Shown: positions 24,570 to 34,242 of the stretch, piece by piece
Numbering within the stretch: the first letter of the stretch is position 1
Layout of the letters: each line of letters starts with the position of its first letter
Assembly (NCBI GenBank): GCA_012517145.1
Contig: JAAYVM010000082.1
Location: 1-54,115, forward strand
Source: Acholeplasmataceae bacterium
Lineage (GTDB): Bacteria; Bacillota; Negativicutes; Acidaminococcales; Acidaminococcaceae
DNA: 54,115 bases
Direction of reading: 5' to 3'
The notes under the pieces: model-generated
Database searches by the model: none
Told to the model about the DNA's origin: nothing
The model's input: the letters and a program-made list of their open reading frames with translations, nothing else
Translations under genes and position numbers: made by a program

Positions 24570-27500
24570 TTACCTCATTACCTTATCCATCAATGACTGG
24601 TAACTGTCTACCACATCATATACAACCGAATCAGTGCTTATTGCCTTAAAATGTTCGCGTGCACAATGAATCTTTGCTTCTTCTATCTTGCGAAGCTGCA
24701 TTGATGACATAGAACCTTTAGTTTCTGCAACAAAATAAATATGTTTTACCTTGTCTTCGTGGAAAGCTATAGCCCAGTCCGGATTGTATTTTCCAACCGG
24801 CGTACTAATATAGAACCCACTTGGCAACTTAACGTAAACAGCGACTTCGGAAGCAACATCAATCTTCTCAGCAAAGCTCCTCTCATTAGAAGAATCATAG
24901 AGAAGATGATCGTAGAGATGTTTGTTAGCCTTAATCGCATTAATACCAAGCTTGCCTTTCATTGTTGGTTCAGTAAATATGCGAGTGTCGTAAGCAGAGT
25001 CAAGCTTATCATAAGTAATGTGCTGTATTATTGTCGTTGCTTTTTGTTCATTAATAATGTTTGCGGCACGAATAATAAATTCCTCAGGGTTATTTGCAAA
25101 CTGTTCAAATACAGACTTATCAATGCTGCACATGATTTTTACTATAGCAGCCCTGGTCAAGCCTGTTTCACCCACAAGCTTACCTATCAAATCGTATTTA
25201 ACAGAAGAATTGGCAGCAACTTTAACGTGGTATTCACTGCTATCTTCTCTTACGATCGATTTACCAGCTAGCAAGTCATCCTTCGAGTTAATATTCTTCA
25301 AGGTGCCAGCTTCTACTTTAAACAATATCTTCGAAATCTGTAACCCACTCAAGGCAGCTATTGACTTGCTGATAAGTTCTTTCTCGTCAAATTCGACAAC
25401 GTATACAGATTTGGTGTTTATTTTAGACCAAAGCGCCTTAAATTCCTTGCTGCCAAGTTTATCATTATCCAGTTTTAATTCAATATCATTTTTACGTGCA
25501 TTTTCTGGCTGCATAATACGACTGTCATAGATGGAATCTATAATGTTTATTATATCCGTCGTGCAGTCAGTTGCTTCCTCCGCAATTTCTAAAGTGCCGT
25601 TTTTCTTCTCCTCGTAATACTTGTCGGTAAGAACGCCTTTCTTCACGTAACCATTTGTAATAAGCCCCTCATAGATGCTTTGGGCCAAGTCCTCATCTAC
25701 AACCTGCTCTAGGCCATTATTATCGCGAATAACTTTGTTTTTAAATAAATCTGCGGACACTTTGACAGGACGATCAGCTACTGCTTCTGCAATCTCTGCT
25801 TGTAGTCCTTTAGCAAAACTATCATAGCTTTCGTTTGCAATTACAGTAAGTACGTTAATATTATGTACATCTTCACCAAGCAGGTTTGTATCCATGCGTT
25901 CACCGTCTTGATTAACAGAAAGACGCAGCCCGCGTCCAACTTCCTGACGTTTGCGAACATCACTGCCGCTTTGCTTCAAGGTACAGATTTGGAATACATT
26001 CGGATTATCCCAACCTTCACGCAATGCAGAGTGCGAAAAGATAAAACGCACAGGTTCCCTGCAATCAAGCAGGCGCTCCTTGTTCTTCATGATCAAATCA
26101 TAAGCATCACTGTCGTCGGAAGTACGTTCTTTCCTATCACCAAGCTTACTTTCTACCATGCGATGGCTCTTTTTGTCGATAGAGAAATAACCTGCATGTG
26201 TGCTTTCAGGTGTAATGCGGTTTAAGAACTTGAGGTAGTCCTCATTTCCTGTTTCCTTGTGAAAATTAATGACGATTTCATTATATTCTTCCTCAAAAAT
26301 GTCAGCATATTCGCCGTTAAAAGCTTGACCCGCTGTGTCATATTGCTTATATTTTGCTACTTCGTCGATAAAGAATAAGGAAAGAACTTTTATGCCCTTG
26401 TAAAAAAGCTGCTTCTCTCTGTCAAGGTGGGACAGTATGGTTTCTCGTATCTGGATGCGACGTAATTGCTCTTCACTTACTTCACCAATAACATCACCGG
26501 CATATAGCTTGATGCCATTCGTAAATTCTATGGAGCTGTCGCGACCATCAATTTTAAGTATTGTATAGCCATCCCTATATTCTTCCAGCTCGCCGGAATT
26601 AGCAAAGAGGTTATAACCTTCGTTAACATTGCGGCGTACTTTGCGAACCCCTTTTGCTGCTTTATTATCAAATTCAATAGTGGCAGTAGGATTGCCTTTG
26701 GATAAATTAATACTCTCCAGATAGACATAACCCTCTGTTGCCGTAGAACCAGTCACAGAAATACCTTTTACGGCAATCCTCTTGACTAGCTTCTTATTAT
26801 AGGCCTCCATCGCATCCAGTCGGTAAACCATGTTATATACGCTCTCTTTCTTATGGGTTGCCGAATAGCGAAGAGTCATTAGTGGGTTGAATTCTCGCAA
26901 GCGCTCTTTTGTTGAAGCCCCTTCTACAGATTGCGGTTCATCGATGATGAGAATAGGATTAGTCTTTGCCAAAATGTCTATGGGTTTACGGCTACGAAAC
27001 TCATCCAGTTTCATATATATGCGTCTTGCATCCTTACCGCGTGCATTAAATGCTTGTGAGTTAATAATCATCACATTAATTGCACTGTCAGAAGCAAAAC
27101 GGTCGATCTCTGTAAGTTGGGCAGAGTTATAGATAAAGTATCTTATTTTTTTGCTATACTCCTCAGCAAAGTGATCTTCCGTTATCTGCAAAGATTTATA
27201 TATGCCTTCACGTATGGCTACCGATGGTACTACGATAATAAACTTGCTCCATCCATATCGTTTATTGAGTTCGTATATAGTCTTAGTATAGGTATAAGTC
27301 TTGCCGACGCCTGTTTCCATCTCTATCGTCAGGTTATATCTTCCTTCCAATTTTCTGGAAGGTTCAATCTGATTAGCTCTCTGAATTTTCTGGAGCTGTT
27401 CAAGAATAATATTATCATTAAGTTCCGGCACAATACGTGCATTGCCGAAACCAGTCCCATTCCAATCTGACGCATAAGATAAATTTATATTGCCGCCAGT

Positions 27501-27617
27501 TGTTTTTCCTGCATCTATCATATAAGACGTAGTAAGGTATGGCTGCCCTGCGAATACGTCGCAAACCGCCTTTGCTGCATCTGCCTGGAATTTTTGGTGT
27601 TTGAATTGTAGTTTCAT
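24570..27617 (-). CDS. res: Type III restriction enzyme Res subunit (helicase-nuclease)
   Basis: A 1015-residue Res-type superfamily 2 helicase/nuclease. Walker A is METGVGKTYTY (100-110), the DEAD-box-like motif is IIDEPQ (224-229), followed by RYSATHK, and motif VI VGRGLRLS lies near 565. The C-terminal nuclease is a PD-(D/E)xK fold with PDW at 946-948 and AETKG at 964-968. It translocates or switches along DNA and cleaves when two sites are met, working with Mod. AAGGAGG precedes the start, and the Mod stop is 17 bp upstream. All catalytic motifs appear intact. Confidence 0.92.
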   Translation of the reverse strand: MKLQFKHQKFQADAAKAVCDVFAGQPYLTTSYMIDAGKTTGGNINLSYASDWNGTGFGNARIVPELNDNIILEQLQKIQRANQIEPSRKLEGRYNLTIEMETGVGKTYTYTKTIYELNKRYGWSKFIIVVPSVAIREGIYKSLQITEDHFAEEYSKKIRYFIYNSAQLTEIDRFASDSAINVMIINSQAFNARGKDARRIYMKLDEFRSRKPIDILAKTNPILIIDEPQSVEGASTKERLREFNPLMTLRYSATHKKESVYNMVYRLDAMEAYNKKLVKRIAVKGISVTGSTATEGYVYLESINLSKGNPTATIEFDNKAAKGVRKVRRNVNEGYNLFANSGELEEYRDGYTILKIDGRDSSIEFTNGIKLYAGDVIGEVSEEQLRRIQIRETILSHLDREKQLFYKGIKVLSLFFIDEVAKYKQYDTAGQAFNGEYADIFEEEYNEIVINFHKETGNEDYLKFLNRITPESTHAGYFSIDKKSHRMVESKLGDRKERTSDDSDAYDLIMKNKERLLDCREPVRFIFSHSALREGWDNPNVFQICTLKQSGSDVRKRQEVGRGLRLSVNQDGERMDTNLLGEDVHNINVLTVIANESYDSFAKGLQAEIAEAVADRPVKVSADLFKNKVIRDNNGLEQVVDEDLAQSIYEGLITNGYVKKGVLTDKYYEEKKNGTLEIAEEATDCTTDIINIIDSIYDSRIMQPENARKNDIELKLDNDKLGSKEFKALWSKINTKSVYVVEFDEKELISKSIAALSGLQISKILFKVEAGTLKNINSKDDLLAGKSIVREDSSEYHVKVAANSSVKYDLIGKLVGETGLTRAAIVKIMCSIDKSVFEQFANNPEEFIIRAANIINEQKATTIIQHITYDKLDSAYDTRIFTEPTMKGKLGINAIKANKHLYDHLLYDSSNERSFAEKIDVASEVAVYVKLPSGFYISTPVGKYNPDWAIAFHEDKVKHIYFVAETKGSMSSMQLRKIEEAKIHCAREHFKAISTDSVVYDVVDSYQSLMDKVMR

Positions 27618-27634
27618 TGCTTTGCGGCCCTCCT

Positions 27635-29566
27635 TTACAGAACTTTGACTGTTGTCTTAGGTGCAAGCAGTTTAAAGATCTCTTCTACGTTAATTTTCTC
27701 TGGGCTGGAAGAAAAGCTTGAATCACGGAACACTACTCTAAGCGGTAGACGTTTAGCGATTTCTTTGACAACTTTCTCGCTAATTTTTGGAGCAAAACAA
27801 GCAATCAAGTCACCGTTGTTGTAGTTGTGAATCGTTACACCATCTAATTCTTCATGTGTATGAGGCATAGATAAAGGTAAGCCCCAATCCAAGAGACAAC
27901 CATAGAGCAAGTCCGTCTCAGTACGGTCGTCTTTGATGTTGCTTTCCAGTTTAGCCAACATGTCTTGATTATATTCATCGGCAGCATAATAAACATCTTT
28001 CATGTTGGTATCGTCGAGTTTCAAGACGCGGAAACCAATATCAAGGTCTTCTGCCATTAATCCAGCTTCTTCCTTGATTTTTTCACCTGCACGGCGAATC
28101 CGTTCCTTACCAATTTCGCAAATATTTTTGTAGCCAGCCTTTGCTGCTTCGCTGTCTTCAGGACAAACTTCAGGCAGCTGTACCATAATAAACTTCCTCT
28201 TACCGCTATCTTCAGCATTCAGTTGCATAACAGCGTGGGCGGTCGTTGCAGAGCCAGAAAAGAAGTCAAGAATAATATCGTCACTTTCCAGAAATCCTAA
28301 AGTGCATATTTTTTTCAACAGAGAGGTAGGCTTAGGTGTTTCGAAAAGTGACTTTCCAAACAAAGATTGCAACTCCTTTGTCGCAGCTGTCGCTGTCCCT
28401 ATTTTATCACCTGAAAACCAACTATTATCAATTGAACCAAATTCTTTCTTTTCTTCATAAAAAGACTTCATCTGAGGTCGACCTTTTCCATTTTTACCAA
28501 AAATAATCCTGCCTTCAGCTAAGGCACTGGAGAATTTATCAGGTGAAATTCTCCAGCACCTCCCGCTTGGCGGGAGGTGCTTTTCTCCTGTATTTGGGTT
28601 AATAACAGGATAAGTAAGATTAGGACGCACATTTGGAGCATCAAATGGGTCTGCTTTCCATAATCCACGTGGATCATTATCAGGATTATCAAATTTATCT
28701 TTATCTAACGGCAGTGGTCTAAAAACGAATGAATCTTTTTTATGCCATATCCCGACATTACTTTCCTTAAGCCTTCTGTTTTCAAATCTACGCCTCTTTG
28801 CATATACGACCAAATATTCGTGATTGGCGCTAAAATCAGTATCATTCTGCATTGATAGCCGAGATTGCCAAGGTATACAAGCTGCTAAATTAGATTCTCC
28901 AAAAACCTCATCACATATTTTCTTTAATTGCCCTTGTTCACCATCATCAATACTTATAAAAATTACGCCATCTTCCCTCAATAAATTCCTAGCTAAAACC
29001 AGCCTAGGATAAATCATGCTGCACCAGTCGGAATGAAACCTCCCGTTACTTTCTGTATTACGAATCAAGCGGTTATCATCTTCGTCGTAAATACCGGCAT
29101 CCTCATCATATTCCTCGCGGCTTTGGGCAAAGTTATCCCTATACAAAAAATCATTACCTGTATTGTATGGAGGATCAATATAGATCATCTTGACCTTGCC
29201 GAGATAGCTCTCCTGTAAGAGCTTTAATACATCAAGGTTATCGCCTTCAATGTAAAGATTTTCGGTTGTATCCCAGTTCTTACTATCTTCCACACAAGGA
29301 CGTAATGTTTTCCGGATTGGTCTTCCTGCTTCTCTTATAGCTTCCCTTTTGCCGATCCAGGTAAATTCATATGCTTCGTCGCCGGATACTTCTTCGCCCA
29401 ATAGAGTGCGGAGCACTTCAAAATTAACAACCTTTTTATAAACCTTATTTTCCGGCGTGCTTTTTTCCTCGTCCAGTCCCTCAGTTATCGCCTCTGGAAA
29501 CAGCTCGGCAATTTTATCAATATTAGCGGAATTAATATTTACTGATTCAAAACGCATTTTATCCAT
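27635..29566 (-). CDS. mod: Type III DNA adenine methyltransferase Mod
   Basis: A 643-residue beta-class N6-adenine methyltransferase. The catalytic motif IDPPYNTGNDFLY (about 130-142) precedes the SAM motif DFFSGSATTAHAV (about 434-446), the order of the beta class to which type III Mod belongs. It recognises DNA and forms the complex with Res. ATG at 29566 has GGAGG 6 bases upstream and overlaps the end of the DUF4145 gene by 8 bp. The region around 28556-28580, coding for LPPSGRCWR, contains an unusual perfect 11-bp hairpin. No frame break or repeat-driven phase variation tract was noticed. Confidence 0.92.
   Translation of the reverse strand: MDKMRFESVNINSANIDKIAELFPEAITEGLDEEKSTPENKVYKKVVNFEVLRTLLGEEVSGDEAYEFTWIGKREAIREAGRPIRKTLRPCVEDSKNWDTTENLYIEGDNLDVLKLLQESYLGKVKMIYIDPPYNTGNDFLYRDNFAQSREEYDEDAGIYDEDDNRLIRNTESNGRFHSDWCSMIYPRLVLARNLLREDGVIFISIDDGEQGQLKKICDEVFGESNLAACIPWQSRLSMQNDTDFSANHEYLVVYAKRRRFENRRLKESNVGIWHKKDSFVFRPLPLDKDKFDNPDNDPRGLWKADPFDAPNVRPNLTYPVINPNTGEKHLPPSGRCWRISPDKFSSALAEGRIIFGKNGKGRPQMKSFYEEKKEFGSIDNSWFSGDKIGTATAATKELQSLFGKSLFETPKPTSLLKKICTLGFLESDDIILDFFSGSATTAHAVMQLNAEDSGKRKFIMVQLPEVCPEDSEAAKAGYKNICEIGKERIRRAGEKIKEEAGLMAEDLDIGFRVLKLDDTNMKDVYYAADEYNQDMLAKLESNIKDDRTETDLLYGCLLDWGLPLSMPHTHEELDGVTIHNYNNGDLIACFAPKISEKVVKEIAKRLPLRVVFRDSSFSSSPEKINVEEIFKLLAPKTTVKVL
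28556..28580. repeat. Perfect 11-bp hairpin inside mod
   Basis: GCACCTCCCGC, loop TTG, GCGGGAGGTGC, followed on the plus (antisense) strand by TTTT. It has the form of a terminator acting against antisense transcription, or a strong mRNA hairpin. Confidence 0.6.
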
Positions 29567-30236
29567 TTTGTTCCTCCTGTTGTTCAATTCTCTTTTTGAA
29601 TTGCTGAATTTTCGTCGGTATTATGTAGAGATACTCAATGATGTACTTAACAAAATCTACAAGCTTTTCAATATCAGATTCATCAGCAGTCAATTCTTTA
29701 CCGTGTGCAGCTGAATCTCCATACTTTTTAGTAAAGAATGAGGCTTCTTTCAAAGAATCAGGCAGTATTCCTTTTGTTGCGATTTCCTCAATCTTCTTTT
29801 TTAAACCCCATTCTGTTGCTCCTTGGTCTGTTAAAATTATCTCTAGCGTTCTTCGCAATAATAACGAACAGGCATTCACGTCGATATTTCTAACTTTCAA
29901 CGCTGACTCGAACGCTTCTTTTATGTTTTCAGGCATTGCATTACTGTCAATTGTATTAACAGGATAAAGAATTGTATCTCTGCTATAATAGTTAACCTCT
30001 CCAAAAGGATCATAATCTACCATATCTTCATCACTATATGTCTCTAACAAAGTAATTTTATAGCAAACAGGACAAAAAAGCATTTGATAATGAGAGCTAA
30101 AACCGAAAACACTATTGCTGCCTTCATTATTTGAACCCCATTTTAATTCTCCAGCTTTTTTCATAAGTGTTTCATTGCCGCAATGTAAACATAGATAAGT
30201 CTTACTTGTTATGTTTTCTTCTTGCTCCTTATTCAC
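29559..30236 (-). CDS. DUF4145 protein with N-terminal zinc ribbon
   Basis: A 225-residue protein. The N-terminus has CLHCGN (about 16-21) and CPVC (about 57-60), a four-cysteine zinc ribbon. The C-terminal DUF4145 domain (ACSLLLRRTLEIILTDQGA, then SFFTKKYGDSAAHGKEL) has the helical Rx...AHG pattern that resembles HEPN-type domains. DUF4145 often appears with restriction or helicase genes. It starts with GTG at 30236, sharing a GTGA overlap with the DUF4391 stop, and its own end overlaps mod by 8 bp. This tight coupling implies it is part of the same system. Biochemical role unknown. Confidence 0.8.
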   Translation of the reverse strand: MNKEQEENITSKTYLCLHCGNETLMKKAGELKWGSNNEGSNSVFGFSSHYQMLFCPVCYKITLLETYSDEDMVDYDPFGEVNYYSRDTILYPVNTIDSNAMPENIKEAFESALKVRNIDVNACSLLLRRTLEIILTDQGATEWGLKKKIEEIATKGILPDSLKEASFFTKKYGDSAAHGKELTADESDIEKLVDFVKYIIEYLYIIPTKIQQFKKRIEQQEEQNG

Positions 30237-30886
30237 TTTAGGTCCTCCAGTTCTCTCTTAAGCTGCTTAAGTGATGAATTAAGTTCAAACTGCCTGTTGA
30301 ACTGCTTTTCCCGTTGCATCTTCTTTTCCAGTGCCAATATTTCTTTTTGGAGCTTCTGTCTTTTTTCGTCGAGAATTACTGCTTCCTTTATTCCGATATT
30401 TTCTCTAGTATGCAAACGCTGCCCCGCGACTTGTCTAACAAAATTCTCATATACAGCGTCCATGTTTAATCCATCAAGTTTAAGACAAAGGTTTTCGGGC
30501 ATAACCCATTCGGTATGGTAGTAGGTCTCAGGTTTAAATGTTTCGGCTTTTGCCTGACTTGCTTCTTTGTAGCTAATCCAAGCTTGCATTTTTCTATCAT
30601 ATTCCAGCAAAAACAAAATGTGGTACGGTATCTCTTTATCGATTAATGAAAGCACTTTAGTATCAATTCCTTGCTGGTTTAGCTTAATGCAAAGCACCTC
30701 GATCTCATTTACTGTGATGCCTTCCATAATATTAACCGTAACAGGTGCAATCTTGTTTTGCCATATTATCTGGCTTATTTGCTCAATGAAAACTCGTTTC
30801 AACTGCGGCGTTACCGATAGGTTGTCATAGAATTTCTGTTTTGGTATTCTGCGGTTAAAAACTGTAGAAGCTGGTAGTTCTATCAT
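30233..30886 (-). CDS. DUF4391 protein
   Basis: A 217-residue protein of the DUF4391 family, which is typically encoded between a helicase and a type III Mod gene. Marks: the N-terminal PASTVFNRRIPKQKFYD, the central IPYHILFLLEYD-RKMQAWISYKEA and a YYHTEW segment. Residues 168-217 form a charged coiled coil (LQKEILALEKKMQRE). The start lies 2 bp after the helicase stop codon with GGAGG upstream, so translation is coupled. It may be an adaptor linking helicase and methyltransferase; function not established. Confidence 0.82.
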   Translation of the reverse strand: MIELPASTVFNRRIPKQKFYDNLSVTPQLKRVFIEQISQIIWQNKIAPVTVNIMEGITVNEIEVLCIKLNQQGIDTKVLSLIDKEIPYHILFLLEYDRKMQAWISYKEASQAKAETFKPETYYHTEWVMPENLCLKLDGLNMDAVYENFVRQVAGQRLHTRENIGIKEAVILDEKRQKLQKEILALEKKMQREKQFNRQFELNSSLKQLKRELEDLK

Positions 30887-30888
30887 TG

Positions 30889-33800
30889 CTATTCCTCCTG
30901 CCTAACAACAAAGAAACAAATGAGTTCAAAGTCATCCAGTCCATCTATCCTCGTGCTAAGAGCGGATGTCCCTCCACCCTTAAACAGGCTGTCAATATCG
31001 CTTGCTTCCTTAACGTCAATAATAGAATTTACCGCTTCTTCAAGCAGGGCCGAATACTTACTCATGTCTTTGCCATCTTTGGTTTCAGCATTAAACGAAC
31101 AGCACAGATTCTGTAGTGGCAAACTTTTACCCTTGCAAAGGAAACGTAAATCATCAAGCATTTTTTTTGGTGAAAGATGGTTGCAAAGGACTTCTCCTCC
31201 ATCCGATATATAAACCATATAGAACGGATGCAGGCGATTCTGCTCACCTATGTTCACACTGCCATTAATATTTTTAAGAACAAAGACAATGCCAGGCGGG
31301 CAGCTTGCACCTGCTGGTACAACAGTATGAAGGCCAAACGGTGTCTTATCCAAATCGCCATGACTCTTTATATAATCCAGTAAATCTAGCCGGAACTCAT
31401 TTAGTCCTAAATCCATGATGGAAATGCCACTTGACATTTCCTCTATATCAACCACTTCTTCTTGCAGTCGCTTGAGCTGAGCTTTGCGATATTCGAGATC
31501 TCCTTTTTCTTCAGCATTAATCAGATCATCATCACCTGTAGACGTCATGACCGATACTCTCATACGTGTTTCTACGCGACTCTTTAGATTAATGTAGTCA
31601 TCCAAAGTCAAATCAGGCCAGAAGTTAACAAGTTGAATGACGGAATTCTTGCTTCCAATACGGTCAATACGCCCAAATCTTTGAATAATGCGTACAGGAT
31701 TCCAATGTATATCATAGTTCACCAGATAATCGCAGTCTTGCAGATTCTGACCTTCTGAAATACAGTCTGTGGCTATAAGTATATCTATGTTTTCCTTACT
31801 ATCTGGCATCAGAAAGGCTTTATCTTTTGATAGAGGTGAAAAACAGGTAAGAACATTATTAAGTGATACCTTGAAATTGGGTATTGTCGTCCTGCCATCA
31901 ACGGATCCTGTTATCAATGCCGCATCCAAACTATATTTTTTTTTGAAATGCTTACTTACATTTTCATATAGATATTCAGCTGTATCAGAAAAAGCCGAAA
32001 AGACCAGTACTTTCTTGTTGCCATCGTTGATGGGTTTCTCAATTTTTCCTTCAATCAGGGCAATAAGTTTCTGCAGCTTCAGATCATGTTCCGGTGTAAT
32101 ATCCGCAACCAGCAAAGCGAGCAAAGCAATAGTGTCAGAATCTTTTTTCAGTTCATTACGCCAGGATATATAATCCATATCCGAAAGATCAATTTTCACC
32201 TTGCGTCCTGCTGTAAAGACATCCGAGTTTTGGTCATCATAGTCAAAATCAGTCATTTCTTCAATTTCCGTAGTATTAATTGTTGATCTGCCACCTGCTT
32301 CAAAAGCACTTATTTCTTCAATAGTATTATTAATCAATCTCTCGATTCGCTGTAGCGTCGTCCTAAAAGAATGGACAGAACTCTCCAATCTTTTTAGCAG
32401 ATTGATACTCATCAGTCTACGTATGCCTTGTTCACGTCCGGAGCGGTTTATATTAGTTGATGAGTCAACATATTTCTCCACTTTGCTGGGGAAAATAAAA
32501 GCGGTAGGCATATAAACGAAAAGATTCAAAAGCATCAATTGTTCATATATCTCATTATAATTAATAACATTATTCAAATCAGTAAGGCCTGAACGCACCG
32601 AAATAGGTTTTAAACGAGCCGGAAATGTTCCTATTTCGCTCATATCATAGTATTTCTCAATATGCTTACGGGAACGAGCAATTGTTACACTATCCAATAC
32701 CTCAAAAAAATCGAAAGATAGCTTTTTCAGCAACTCGGATGTTGTACGCCTTTCCGGCTCCTCTTTACTCCATTCGTTGAATACGCGTTGTGCAGTTCTG
32801 AAGATTTCCTCAATTGGTCTTGATGTATTCAGTTTATCATTGATCAGAGACTGATCACCTTCATAAGCAAGCTTTAGTTGGTTCCTGAGGTCATTGAAAC
32901 GGTTGTTGACCGGAGTTGCCGAAAGCATCAGCACTTTCGTTTTCACACCTGCCTTAACTACCTTTTCCAGCAAAATACTATAACGATTACCCTTTTCTTC
33001 GCCATATTTGTCTTTGTATATTTCTCCACCGTTACGGAAATTATGGCTCTCGTCAATCACAACAAGGTCATAATTTCCCCAATTCAAACGACTGAGATCC
33101 AATCCATTTGACATACCGTAGCCACGAGAAAGGTCAGTATGATAAAGAACATCATAATTAAGGCGGTCTTTGGCTATGGGATTATTTACATAGTTATCCT
33201 TGAATGTATTCCAGTTGTCTGAAAGCTTCTTCGGGCAGAGTACTAGAACTGTACGATTGCGTGATTCATAGTATTTTATTACCGCAAGAGCAGTAAATGT
33301 TTTACCAAGGCCTACACTATCTGCAAGAATACAGCCATTATATTTTTCCAGCTTGTTGATGATGGCAAGCACTGCGTCTTTTTGAAATGTATAAAGCTTA
33401 CTCCATATTTGGCTTTCCTTAAAGCCTGTGCCTTCGTTTGGTAAAACATCTTCAGTGATATCTTCCAAAAATTCATTGAAAATATTATGCAACGTAACGA
33501 AATAAAGAAAATCAGGTGCATTTTCGTTATAGGCAGCAGTAATACTATCCAAGACCTCGTCTTTAACGTCTTGTACAATACTCTTATCATTCCATATACT
33601 TTCAAAACTTGCTATTAACTGCTTACTCTCTGTATGAGTAAATTTAATTACATTATTAACTATGTTGTTACCACGTTCTACACCCAAGCCAGCTGTCGTA
33701 AATTCACTAACAGGGGTATAAGAATAGCCATAATTTCCATTATTAATATCAAGTAAAGACGCAATATTGCCATCGGTAATATTGGAACGAAACTGTACTT

Positions 33801-34131
33801 TTTGTTTAATCCATTCTGCACATTCTTTTGCAATAGCTTTTTGCGTTAATTCATTACGCAATTTTACTTCGAACTCCGTACCATAGATGCTTTTTTCACG
33901 AGATAAGCGAGGAATATAAAATTCGCGTTTTTCTCTACGAACCTTCTCTTTTACAAAAGTAGGCGAAGTAAAGATAAAACGCAATTCATCAATATCATTT
34001 AATTCAGTTTTTAATTTTTCAAAAGCATAAATGGAAAAACAGGCAGCAGCAATAGATAGTTTAGTATTTTTGTTCAATTCTTTTTGCAAATCATCTTTTA
34101 ATGTTACATTAAAATTGTCAATTATTTCCAT
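30889..34131 (-). CDS. Large SNF2/RapA-type helicase with degenerate PLD-like N-terminus
   Basis: A 1080-residue superfamily 2 ATPase. Walker A DSVGLGKT (about 271-278), DESH Walker B (about 360-363), LSATPVNN motif III, and the late ISEGQNLQDCDYLVNYD and RIIQRFGRIDRIGS motifs V and VI are all present. Residues 25-155 have the outline of a phospholipase D-like nuclease domain (LRFIFTSP; EFTTAGLGVERG), but the HxK catalytic pair is not visible. The ATG at 34131 fits the AGGGG site better than that at 34137. It is followed without a gap by DUF4391. It probably translocates on DNA as part of the extended type III system. Confidence 0.87.
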   Translation of the reverse strand: MEIIDNFNVTLKDDLQKELNKNTKLSIAAACFSIYAFEKLKTELNDIDELRFIFTSPTFVKEKVRREKREFYIPRLSREKSIYGTEFEVKLRNELTQKAIAKECAEWIKQKVQFRSNITDGNIASLLDINNGNYGYSYTPVSEFTTAGLGVERGNNIVNNVIKFTHTESKQLIASFESIWNDKSIVQDVKDEVLDSITAAYNENAPDFLYFVTLHNIFNEFLEDITEDVLPNEGTGFKESQIWSKLYTFQKDAVLAIINKLEKYNGCILADSVGLGKTFTALAVIKYYESRNRTVLVLCPKKLSDNWNTFKDNYVNNPIAKDRLNYDVLYHTDLSRGYGMSNGLDLSRLNWGNYDLVVIDESHNFRNGGEIYKDKYGEEKGNRYSILLEKVVKAGVKTKVLMLSATPVNNRFNDLRNQLKLAYEGDQSLINDKLNTSRPIEEIFRTAQRVFNEWSKEEPERRTTSELLKKLSFDFFEVLDSVTIARSRKHIEKYYDMSEIGTFPARLKPISVRSGLTDLNNVINYNEIYEQLMLLNLFVYMPTAFIFPSKVEKYVDSSTNINRSGREQGIRRLMSINLLKRLESSVHSFRTTLQRIERLINNTIEEISAFEAGGRSTINTTEIEEMTDFDYDDQNSDVFTAGRKVKIDLSDMDYISWRNELKKDSDTIALLALLVADITPEHDLKLQKLIALIEGKIEKPINDGNKKVLVFSAFSDTAEYLYENVSKHFKKKYSLDAALITGSVDGRTTIPNFKVSLNNVLTCFSPLSKDKAFLMPDSKENIDILIATDCISEGQNLQDCDYLVNYDIHWNPVRIIQRFGRIDRIGSKNSVIQLVNFWPDLTLDDYINLKSRVETRMRVSVMTSTGDDDLINAEEKGDLEYRKAQLKRLQEEVVDIEEMSSGISIMDLGLNEFRLDLLDYIKSHGDLDKTPFGLHTVVPAGASCPPGIVFVLKNINGSVNIGEQNRLHPFYMVYISDGGEVLCNHLSPKKMLDDLRFLCKGKSLPLQNLCCSFNAETKDGKDMSKYSALLEEAVNSIIDVKEASDIDSLFKGGGTSALSTRIDGLDDFELICFFVVRQEE

Positions 34132-34242
34132 GAACATACCCCTATAAAAATATTTTGCAAATCAAACACAAATTCACTATTCGTCAGAAAAATGGCTATC
34201 CCTGCTTTTTGAGAGTTTTTAATATGTTTCAAGGAAAAAGAC

